The translations under genes and the position numbers were made by a program. The notes below the pieces were generated by a model. That model was given only the letters and a program-made list of their open reading frames with translations, was not told the origin of the DNA and did no database searches. From positions 70,820,001-70,884,000 of the forward strand of contig CP142451.1 in assembly GCA_038049695.1 (NCBI GenBank): DNA of 64,000 bases, in the 5' to 3' direction. This DNA comes from Cinnamomum chago. Its lineage: Eukaryota > Streptophyta > Magnoliopsida > Laurales > Lauraceae. Below, in pieces: positions 47,350 to 56,641 of this stretch (position 1 is its first letter; every line of letters starts with the position of its first letter).

Positions 47350-47367
47350 CCCACAGACGGCGCCAAT
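47350..47367 (-). other. Tat-type primer-binding site
   Basis: Minus strand ATTGGCGCCGTCTGTGGG directly follows the LTR end CACTTACA. This primer-site type is characteristic of many plant Tat-lineage gypsy elements and differs from the methionine-tRNA site used by the other families here. Confidence 0.85.
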
Positions 47368-47838
47368 TGTAAGTGCCTCAAAATTACGGACTTAGATTAG
47401 GTGAGTATGAGACTTATGATAATATTGTTTAAACTTCTTTGCGGAAGATGGATCGCCTTAGAACCTGAAAAGGAAGGAGAAATAGAGATCAGAGACCCTG
47501 GTTGCGGTCAGTCGAAGGCTCTCCGATGCCTGAGTTAGTGCTATCACTGAACAAAGGATGGAGAAGAAGGGCAAGTATGCTTGCATAAGATGCTATCTTG
47601 CATAACGTTCTGTCACGCGTTATGCAATGCAAGATATGGCGTTGTAAGGAGTCAAATAGCATACCTCCGAAGGGATTTGTCTCCCTATATATGTAGAGGT
47701 TTCACCTGGCGCTCCCTTAGTGGGGTAGGTGGAGATACTGTCTAGTCGAATCATGAGATGACTTCTCTCATCAATGTGGATGTGATTGATAAAGACGACA
47801 CCTGATCATTATACGGCGCCATCTTGTCTGTTAGCACG

Positions 47839-49597
47839 TGTTAGGTATTTTGTTTTTGCAATTTGGTGGATGCATTTGCACTTTAGCATCATTTGAATTC
47901 TCACACTTGCATTGATTTAAAATATCTTGAAATCTAGTTTTATACATGCATTAGTTTTTAGTTTTGGAAAAGTTTTTGGTTTATGCATGTTTTGGTTCGA
48001 ATCTTGGATGCATTGGTTTTAGAACCCAAAACTCTTTTGAAAACCTAATTCCTTGTGCATTATATTTGGAAAATCATGTTAGGTATTTAGGTTTGAGCTT
48101 TGCATACATTCATTACAAAAAGAATCATTTTGTATGCAATTTCATTTGAAAAGAGTTGTTTTCAAATCAAGCTAGCCTTTGGTTTTAATCTTGTGAATCT
48201 CTTTAGGCTTTGTGTTTCTCATGTTTTTAAACATCTTAGAATACCTTAAAACATGTTATTTAAGCTTGATTTAGTGGCCAAAAAATCCACCAAAGAAAAA
48301 CTTTGAAAATGGAAAAAGTTGGAATTTTGGCCCAGGGACTCGCCCGACAGTGTCGTCGGTCGACCGAGCCCTGTGTCTCGGTCGACCGAGAACACTGCAG
48401 GGCAAATGGACAGTTTTTGAACTGTTTCAGGCCAACGGTCAGAAATATGACCGTTGTGCTTTCTCGGTCGACCGAGACCTGTGTCTAGGTCGACCGAGAA
48501 CTAGCCGTTGGCAACTTTTTGGCTATAAAGTCCATTCATTTCCAACCTTTTTCAAGGCTTGAACTATGAACTTTTGAGAGCATTTTGGAGCCAAAGAAAG
48601 GGGAAGAAGTTGGAAAGGCTAGAGGGCTATTTGGAAATCAAACTCATGAGTATTTAAAAGGTACATCTTCTAAGTTATTTTGATTTCCATTCAAATGAAA
48701 TTCATGCATGTTCAAATCCTTGCTATTTTCATTTATGCATGATTTCAAGCCTATAAAGAGTTGTTTTGCAAACTCAATATCTTCCTTGGTAAATTAGATT
48801 AGTTTGCAAACTCTCTTAACTAAATCACATGCTTTCTTAGACTTTTACATTCATACAACTTGTTTAGTTCATTTATTAAAGTTGTTTGAATTTCACATGT
48901 GATTAGTTTTCTCTTCAATCATCATTTTATAAGCTTTGATTTTAAAATGCATCATGCATTCATTTAAGAGCTTCTTTGTTAAGATTGATTGAAGAAACAC
49001 ACTCATACACTTGTGCACACACTTTAGCTTGTTTTAAGTGTATGTTTGTAATTTGTATTAAACTTTCATATTAGCCTATTCAAGAGGCAATTCCATTGAG
49101 CTTAAATTGTAATCTCTTAGAGTGTTCTTTTGTTAAGACACTTTCTTTGAGAAAAATATATTTGTAAAGGTTATTGCTAAGCCTAAGAAAAGCAACTTGT
49201 AAGGTTATTGCTTAGCCTTTGAAAAGCATCTTGTAAGGTTATTGCTTAGCCTTTGAAAAGCATCTTGTAAGGTTATTGCTTAGCCTAGAAAAGCACATTG
49301 TAAGGGTTATTGCTTAGCCTAGTAAAAAGCATACTTAGTGGAATCCGGTGGGGTGTTGGAGACACAAGCCGGTAGTGGATGTAGGCACGTTGGCCGAACC
49401 ACTATAAATATTGTGTTGTGGTGCATGCTTTTGTGGTGATTGTTTATTTGAGCTTCCGCATTTTTTCTTATAATCACCACTTGTGACTAGTTTAGTTTAA
49501 GAAATTAAAATTGGTCTTAATTAGTCATTAGTTGTAGCTCACCCTATTCACCCCCCCCCCCCCCCCCCTCTAGGGTTAGGATCCTCGTGGACTTTCA
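47839..49597 (+). repeat. 5' LTR of the young family A element
   Basis: Palindromes at 48357, 48377, 48463 and 48488, TATAAA at 48524, short repeats 49162-49325, run of 18 C near 49560. Confidence 0.92.
48357..48529 (+). promoter_or_regulatory. Family A LTR promoter: four palindromes, hairpin, TATA box
   Basis: CGGTCGACCG, CTCGGTCGACCGAG (twice) and GGTCGACC bracket the inverted repeat AACGGTCAGAAATATGACCGTT. TATAAA begins 29 bp after the last palindrome. Same layout in every promoter-bearing family A LTR in the window. Promoter role is inferred from position. Confidence 0.65.
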
Positions 49598-49599
49598 AT

Positions 49600-49613
49600 T
49601 GGTATCAGAGCCA
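49600..49613 (+). other. Primer-binding site of the young family A element
   Basis: TGGTATCAGAGCCA, exact initiator-methionine tRNA complement, two bases after the LTR. Confidence 0.92.
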
Positions 49614-49713
49614 AGTTCTCTAATCCCTTAGGATCAAGTGTTTGGAACTCTTGATTAGGTGTAAAAACCTAGAGTTAAAACCCTAGACTTGTGCTTCTTT
49701 GAAAATCATTAGT

Positions 49714-51252
49714 ATGGACTCTACTATGCTAGATTTTGTAGATTCTCCTAGACTTACCATTCTTCCATCTATTAGAGATTCAAACATTCAATTAAAAGAA
49801 TCTCAATGTAAATTAAATGAAGAAGAAGAATATAATGAAGAAGATCTTCAACAAGCCTTTGAAGAATTATATGAAGTATCCTTAAAGCTTGAGAAGAAAA
49901 ACAAAAGTTTAAGAGAAGAATCTAAAAATCTAAGCAAAGAATTAGCTTCTTCAAAAGATGAACTTAGAGAGAAAGAAGAAGTAATAAATTGTGTAGAGTC
50001 TAAGTTCATGATCTCTTTAAATAATCTATCTAACATTCAAGATGAACTAAAAGAATTAAAGATGGATTATGATAATGTCAATAAGGAAAATCTAAAACAA
50101 AGAGATCAATTACAAAGGCAAGATAAAGACTTTAACAATCTTGAATCTAAATTGACTATCTCTAAGGAAAATTTATCTAATGCTCAAGATGAATTAAATG
50201 AGATTAAGATAAATTGTGATGAACTTAAAAATGAAAATTTAAACCTAAGAGATACAATTAAAAGACAAGATAAAGACTTTAACAACTTAGAAGCCAAGTT
50301 GATCAAAAGTAAGTTAAAAACTCAAGAGCTTGGAACTAATGTTGTTAATGACCTTAAACATAAATTACAACTTGCCAATGAAGAGCTAATCAAATATAAG
50401 GAACTTGAAAATGAACTTTCAAAAGTCAAAAATGAAAATTCAATCCTTATAACCAAAGTCACTCAACTTGAAACCTATAAACAAAAGTATGAGTGCAAGT
50501 TTACCCAAAGTGAAGATAGACTTGAAAAATTATTTAAATTGGGTAAACATCATGGAGATAGGACGGGTATTGGATTTAATAGGAATATATCTTATGACCC
50601 TAAATTCACCAACACTTTTGTGAAAGGTGAGTCCTCATTCTCTAGCACTCACACTTCTTTGCCCATGTCTAAATGTAATTATTGTGGCATTGAAGGACAC
50701 TTTAGGTTTGAGTGCAAACTAAGAAGGAGCAATGTGTCCAATCCCATCTTTGAACCAAAGAAAGTAAAATCAAACTTGAAGGGTAAGACACTAAAAACCA
50801 AGGAAGACTCCATAAAGCTTAAACAAGTTAAACCAAGTAACAAGGAGTCTCCCAAGATAGATTCTAAAAGGCTTAAACAAGTTAAACCAAGCTTAAAAGA
50901 ATCTATGAACAAAAAGCTTCTCAACCTATCTCCCTTATATCAACCCATGAAAGAACTTTTGAATAAAGTTGCTAAGTTAAATTTAAAATTCAAAAGTCAA
51001 GTAAAGGGAGAAAATAAGAAGAAAAGAAAAGTGAAACAATCCCCAAAGAAACAAACTCACCAACATCAAAAGACTAATCACCATTCTAAGCCAAATTTAG
51101 TAAAATCTAAATATCATGGTGATAAGTTCAAATTGAAAATTTATCAAGTCAAATCTCCTTTAGTTGGTGAGAACCCCAAACTAGACCTCAAAGCTCAACC
51201 CTCTCAAGACCTTAGGTGGATTCCTAAAGTTATTCACTTAGACAAACCTTAA
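49714..51252 (+). CDS. Family A gag-like nucleocapsid protein, intact
   Basis: The 512-codon frame opens at ATG 49714 (MDSTMLDFVDS); the five codons before it are open but begin with TTG, where the older copy has ATG. Residues about 35-265 form a long, charged coiled coil with two tandem 49-residue units starting NLSNIQDELKEL and NLSNAQDELNEI (seven heptads each). A CCHC knuckle, CNYCGIEGHFRFEC, starts at residue 321, followed by a Lys/Gln/His-rich basic tail and the end DLRWIPKVIHLDKP. The product would assemble through the coiled coil and bind RNA through the knuckle and basic tail. The usual N-terminal gag domain (UBN2) and all of pol are absent. WIPKV-type phrases after the knuckle are seen in Sirevirus Gag-Pol. 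Not under obvious decay: no stop or frameshift. Confidence 0.88.
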   Translation: MDSTMLDFVDSPRLTILPSIRDSNIQLKESQCKLNEEEEYNEEDLQQAFEELYEVSLKLEKKNKSLREESKNLSKELASSKDELREKEEVINCVESKFMISLNNLSNIQDELKELKMDYDNVNKENLKQRDQLQRQDKDFNNLESKLTISKENLSNAQDELNEIKINCDELKNENLNLRDTIKRQDKDFNNLEAKLIKSKLKTQELGTNVVNDLKHKLQLANEELIKYKELENELSKVKNENSILITKVTQLETYKQKYECKFTQSEDRLEKLFKLGKHHGDRTGIGFNRNISYDPKFTNTFVKGESSFSSTHTSLPMSKCNYCGIEGHFRFECKLRRSNVSNPIFEPKKVKSNLKGKTLKTKEDSIKLKQVKPSNKESPKIDSKRLKQVKPSLKESMNKKLLNLSPLYQPMKELLNKVAKLNLKFKSQVKGENKKKRKVKQSPKKQTHQHQKTNHHSKPNLVKSKYHGDKFKLKIYQVKSPLVGENPKLDLKAQPSQDLRWIPKVIHLDKP

Positions 51253-53665
51253 AGGCCTTGATCTCATTGACCAACCTATTCTTTTTAAGTTAAATCACTT
51301 TGTTGGTCATGTTGCTTTGCATTTTGTTTCTATATAGTTACATTTATTAAAATGCATTGCTTCTTTATGATCATTTGATTTTGGTTTCATGCACCATTCT
51401 AAGTTACATGTCATGGTTTTCAAAATCATTTGATTATAATTTCTTCATGTTTGATTTGTCTTTTGCACACATATGTCTTGCATTGCATTTCTTTACATGA
51501 TCAATTGATTGTGATTTCAAAAGCTTTCATAGCTAGACTCTTCATGATCAATTGTTGAATCATTTGTGTTTATGTCATAGTAAGATTATTTGAACAAATG
51601 ATTTGAATCAATTCAAGTTTTCCATGGATTTATAAGTTATACTTTTATATGGAGAACATTGTTTTGAAAAATCAACTTGTATGTGTTTTAATGAAGTTAT
51701 ATCTTTTCAAATACAATGTTGATAATTGATCTTCAAAATCATTCCTTTATGCTCATTGTTGGATTTTGTTTTTCAAAATGATTTGAAGATTGTTTTGAAT
51801 GGAAATGCTTTTTAATCTCATTAGTTATATTCATCTAAGCATGTTCCATTATTCTCATTTCCTTTTTCTTTTGGTTTCATTATCTTTAGAAATGGAAATG
51901 TATGTTGTTTGCATCTTTGCTTATTTAGTTATTCTTTTTATATGCAAATGACTTTTGGTTCCATGTATGGTTGTGAACTTGTAATTTTTGTAGAAACCAT
52001 ACTAGAACCCAAATCCATCCTCTATGTCTTCTAGTCATTTCTTTTAATGGATGGTTATGATGTTGATTCATGTATACCTTCTTAATGTTGTCATCTCTAT
52101 ATATGTTTCAACTTCATAATAGTGTTCTTGATCATATGAACCTCTTTGAAATCCATTCCTTGTATTTCATAGTTATATCTCTTGTTTGATGGATATCTTA
52201 GTGTTGAATTCATATGATCTAGACACTTTGGAAATTGCATGCATTACAAAGCTTTATCCTTTTGCATTGCAATTTGCCTTGTTCATCACTATGCTCTTTA
52301 GGAATATCATTAAAAGTGATGAATATGCATTTATGATGCTTGATGGTAGTTTATCACATCCTTGCTTTTACTCATGTTATCATATTCAATTGGTTTCATT
52401 TGGTATAATGTTCCATTGATTTCATATCCAATTGATATCTTATCTTGTGTATGTGATAGACCTTGTGTGCTTTGGACTAATCTTCATAGTTATATAATTG
52501 TTCCACGTCACACACCATTAGCATCATAATGCTCATGATTGCCACCTCTTTTTGCTCTTATAGGTATATCTCATGACCACCATGTTTATGTGTTCATAAT
52601 ATTGGTTGGTTATTAGTTGAGGTTGGCTTCATGATTGAATTTCATTTCACTCATTCTTGCACTTTAATAGTCATATCTAGTAATTGAATGAAATGAGTTC
52701 AAAACTTTCATAGCATATGATTTTCATAGTTATATTGATTGATGCTATGTTAGGTAAACCCCATATCATGGATAGCTCTAATTTGAATTTCTCATAATAG
52801 TTATACTTTTAAATCCATTTTAGAGTGATTGATTTTATAGTCACATCCTTTAATCTCAATTGATATGTTTGTTTCAATTGATATCCATGATTGCTTCTCC
52901 CATTAGACCTAGCTCTCTTTTGGTAATTTGATCATATTGTGCTTAATAGTTAAATGAATCTAATCCTTTCCTTGAAGTTAACCCTCACTTGGTTAAACCA
53001 TCTTCTTCTTGCATTTAATAGTTATATCTTGTCAAAGTTTGACAAAAGAAGAGAATGGATTGAGGGGGAGTGTAAACCTTCATAGGAAGAATTAGTTTTG
53101 ATCAAATTCACCCTTGGAATGCTAATGAGCCCTTAGAGTTAACTTACATACATGATAGCCTGTTATGTTTTTCATTTTCGATTACATTTGTTAACAGGTG
53201 CTACTAAAGGTATTCTTCTTGTCTCATGTGTGTAGGTACCTTTGCAATTTAATGTCAAAGGGGGAGAGAGAGTTCAAGTGTGACTCAAAGATCTCCTACT
53301 CATCAAAGGGGGAGAGAGTTCGAGAGTTCAAGTACTCGAAGATCTCCTATCCATCAAAGGGGGAGAAAGCTTTCAAGTTCTCAAGAGGAGAAAGAAGCAT
53401 GGTCAAAGGGGGAGAGCAAATAGAAGAAAGAAAGCTTGGAGCTAAAGAAGATGCTTGGCCATAGAGAGGAAGATGATAAGAAAGCTTGAAGAATGATCAA
53501 GCACCAAGCATCAAGAAGATTGAAGAAAAGAGCCCAAGAGCCCAAGCTAAGAGAAGGAGCATCCAAGAAGAAGATTTCAAGACTTGTCCAGCTGAGGGGG
53601 AGCTGAAGACAGAGTGTGTAATTTCAATGATGAGTAAGTTGCCATCAAATTGCAAAGGGGGAGAT
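51253..53665 (+). other. Non-coding internal region of the young family A element
   Basis: No reading frame of note, yet clearly collinear with the older copy. AGTTATA-like words recur, and near the end CAAAGGGGGAGA tracts repeat (about 53255, 53305, 53355, 53405 and 53600) before the true purine tract at 53652-53665. Confidence 0.7.
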
Positions 53666-55382
53666 TGTTAGGTATTTTGTTTTTGCAATTTGGTGGATGC
53701 ATTTGCACTTTAGCATCATTTGAATTCTCACACTTGCATTGATTTAAAATATCTTGAAATCTAGTTTTATACATGCATTAGTTTTTAGTTTTGGAAAAGT
53801 TTTTGGTTTATGCATGTTTTGGTTCGAATCTTGGATGCATTGGTTTTAGAACCCAAAACTCTTTTGAAAACCTAATTCCTTGTGCATTATATTTGGAAAA
53901 TCATGTTAGGTATTTAGGTTTGAGCTTTGCATACATTCATTACAAAAAGAATCATTTTGTATGCAATTTCATTTGAAAAGAGTTGTTTTCAAATCAAGCT
54001 AGCCTTTGGTTTTAATCTTGTGAATCTCTTTAGGCTTTGTGTTTCTCATGTTTTTAAACATCTTAGAATACCTTAAAACATGTTATTTAAGCTTGATTTA
54101 GTGGCCAAAAAATCCACCAAAGAAAAACTTTGAAAATGGAAAAAGTTGGAATTTTGGCCCAGGGACTCGCCCGACAGTGTCGTCGGTCGACCGAGCCCTG
54201 TGTCTCGGTCGACCGAGAACACTGCAGGGCAAATGGACAGTTTTTGAACTGTTTCAGGCCAACGGTCAGAAATATGACCGTTGTGCTTTCTCGGTCGACC
54301 GAGACCTGTGTCTAGGTCGACCGAGAACTAGCCGTTGGCAACTTTTTGGCTATAAAGTCCATTCATTTCCAACCTTTTTCAAGGCTTGAACTATGAACTT
54401 TTGAGAGCATTTTGGAGCCAAAGAAAGGGGAAGAAGTTGGAAAGGCTAGAGGGCTATTTGGAAATCAAACTCATGAGTATTTAAAAGGTACATCTTCTAA
54501 GTTATTTTGATTTCCATTCAAATGAAATTCATGCATGTTCAAATCCTTGCTATTTTCATTTATGCATGATTTCAAGCCTATAAAGAGTTGTTTTGCAAAC
54601 TCAATATCTTCCTTGGTAAATTAGATTAGTTTGCAAACTCTCTTAACTAAATCACATGCTTTCTTAGACTTTTACATTCATACAACTTGTTTAGTTCATT
54701 TATTAAAGTTGTTTGAATTTCACATGTGATTAGTTTTCTCTTCAATCATCATTTTATAAGCTTTGATTTTAAAATGCATCATGCATTCATTTAAGAGCTT
54801 CTTTGTTAAGATTGATTGAAGAAACACACTCATACACTTGTGCACACACTTTAGCTTGTTTTAAGTGTATGTTTGTAATTTGTATTAAACTTTCATATTA
54901 GCCTATTCAAGAGGCAATTCCATTGAGCTTAAATTGTAATCTCTTAGAGTGTTCTTTTGTTAAGACACTTTCTTTGAGAAAAATATATTTGTAAAGGTTA
55001 TTGCTAAGCCTAAGAAAAGCAACTTGTAAGGTTATTGCTTAGCCTTTGAAAAGCATCTTGTAAGGTTATTGCTTAGCCTAGAAAAGCACATTGTAAGGGT
55101 TATTGCTTAGCCTAGTAAAAAGCATACTTAGTGGAATCCGGTGGGGTGTTGGAGACACAAGCCGGTAGTGGATGTAGGCACGTTGGCCGAACCACTATAA
55201 ATATTGTGTTGTGGTGCATGCTTTTGTGGTGATTGTTTATTTGAGCTTCCGCATTTTTTCTTATAATCACCACTTGTGACTAGTTTAGTTTAAGAAATTA
55301 AAATTGGTCTTAATTAGTCATTAGTTGTAGCTCACCCTATTCACCCCCCCCCCTCTAGGGTTAGGATCCTCGTGGACTTTCA
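53666..55382 (+). repeat. 3' LTR of the young family A element
   Basis: Same sequence as the 5' LTR apart from one fewer 34-bp unit (array 54989-55120) and a 10-C run instead of 18. Confidence 0.92.
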
Positions 55383-55732
55383 GCACGTTCTGTAACGCAA
55401 CTGTAACTTTGTGGAAATACAATCATGGTTTAGTACTCATCTCTTGTGGTCGTACCAAGCTGGAGATGATACCGAGACCATATTCGAAATCATCCTGGCA
55501 CTATTGCCAAAGTGCCTTATACCGAGATCGAGATGAGCTTAGTCAGTACTATTACCGAGGCTAGCTCAAGCTTGGAGCTAGCTGGCACTGTTTGCCGAGC
55601 TGAGATGAGATGCCTAGCTGGTACCGTTACCGAGTTAGATGTGTCTTGGCACTATTGCCGAGCTCAAACACCGAAATCGGGATAAACTAAGTCGGTACTG
55701 TTACCGAGATTAGTGTAATCCTACTCTTACCC

Positions 55733-56175
55733 TAGGTTTCGAAGGGGAGAAGGGAGGGGAGGGAAAATTTGAGGAGGAAGGAAAATGAAGGGAATGGGAG
55801 GAGATGGAAAATTAATTTTACTTCTTCTTGTTTGAGAAGTCAAAAAGTAGGGGGAAGAAAAGTAAAAAAGTTAAATTTTGTTTGTTTGTGAGGTAGAGAG
55901 ACAAAGACCGATTTACCCTTGCTTTTGCAAAAGTTTCAACTTGACAAAAAGAGCAGTTTAGTAATTTCCCACAAATTTTCATCTTTTGCCCTCATTTTCC
56001 CCCCTGTTTTGGGGGAAAAAATTTTGAATGGGCCCCACACTCTTTTTCCCTCCATTTTCCCTTCCTCCACTTTCCCTCCCCCTTCCCAAACACCCTCATT
56101 TTTCATTTTCCCTCTATTTTTTTTTCCATTTTTTTCCTCCCCCTCATTTTACCCTCTTCCCAAACGGACCCCTAG
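55733..56175. mobile_element. Possible MITE with purine/pyrimidine-rich inverted arms
   Basis: The left arm (TAGGTTTCGAAGGGGAGAAG then GGAGGGAAAATTTGAGGAGG) is roughly complementary to the right arm, which ends CCCAAACGGACCCCTA. The right terminus (TAGGGGTCCGTTTGGG inverted) looks like a plant MITE end, but the left terminus matches only in part and no target duplication was found. Confidence 0.35.
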
Positions 56176-56625
56176 AAAAACACCCCACACACTCAGTATA
56201 TGGATCGAAACCTGTATGAGTCCGAAGGCAAACTAATTTATCTAAATTGAGTTAACCGAAGTGGACTAAATTAGGTTAAAACCGGGTTTTGTATCAGGCG
56301 GAACCCACCGATTGGATTCCCAGCTACTGCAAGTTAAAAAAACAGTCATGTCAGCGACTCACTCACACAAAACCACCTGTCACTTCTTTTTTTTTAATCT
56401 GACGCTTGTGAGAAGTCCACGCTCTCCTTATCCTGATGCTTCAGACTTATCCACGCTCACGACATTAAAACCGTCCGATGCGTTTGGATCGAACGGCTGA
56501 AGAAGAAGAAGCTTCTCGAGACTCCCTCTACCGGTGTCAAATTGCATAAACGAATCCGCCCTCTCTCTTCTCAAACCCTCTCAAAGAGAAAATGCAGGCA
56601 AAAGAGTTGAAAGCACTTGTTTCAG
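56176..56625 (+). promoter_or_regulatory. Upstream region of the HY5-like gene
   Basis: About 450 bp between the MITE-like sequence and the start codon. It shows CT-rich patches (56560-56590) usual for a 5' untranslated region, and an upstream out-of-frame ATG at 56592. No clear TATA box was identified. Confidence 0.4.
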
Positions 56626-56641
56626 ATGGAAATCAAAGAAG
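56592..56641 (+). other. Upstream ATG out of frame with the HY5-like protein
   Basis: ATG 56592 reads [16 protein letters not shown] and, after splicing, meets a stop in exon 2 (R-D-D-G-E-stop). HY5 proteins normally start MQEQA, so this may be the ancestral start, put out of frame by an indel, or a small upstream ORF that overlaps the main start. Confidence 0.5.

Larger units (their letters stand above)
47839..55382 (+). mobile_element. Family A gag-only LTR retrotransposon, young copy (7544 bp)
   Basis: Exact GCACG duplication at 47834-47838 and 55383-55387. LTRs 47839-49597 (1759 bp) and 53666-55382 (1717 bp) look identical where compared, except for one extra 34-bp repeat unit and eight extra C in the 5' LTR. 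Primer site TGGTATCAGAGCCA at 49600, intact gag-like ORF 49714-51252, about 2.4 kb non-coding, purine tract GCAAAGGGGGAGAT before the 3' LTR. There are no pol domains. Such elements have been called TR-GAG in plants; the gag type and motifs suggest a Sirevirus parent. Near-identical LTRs and an open ORF imply recent movement using proteins supplied in trans. Confidence 0.93.
47368..55735 (-). mobile_element. Tat-element LTR, split by a family A element
   Basis: The LTR occupies 47368-47838 and 55388 to about 55735 (roughly 0.8 kb without the insert). The inner end is defined by the primer site; the outer end is estimated because a purine-rich MITE-like sequence begins there. It contains repeated words such as GGCACTATTGCCGAG and GGTACTGTTACCGAG, akin to the internal arrays. 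Confidence 0.65.
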
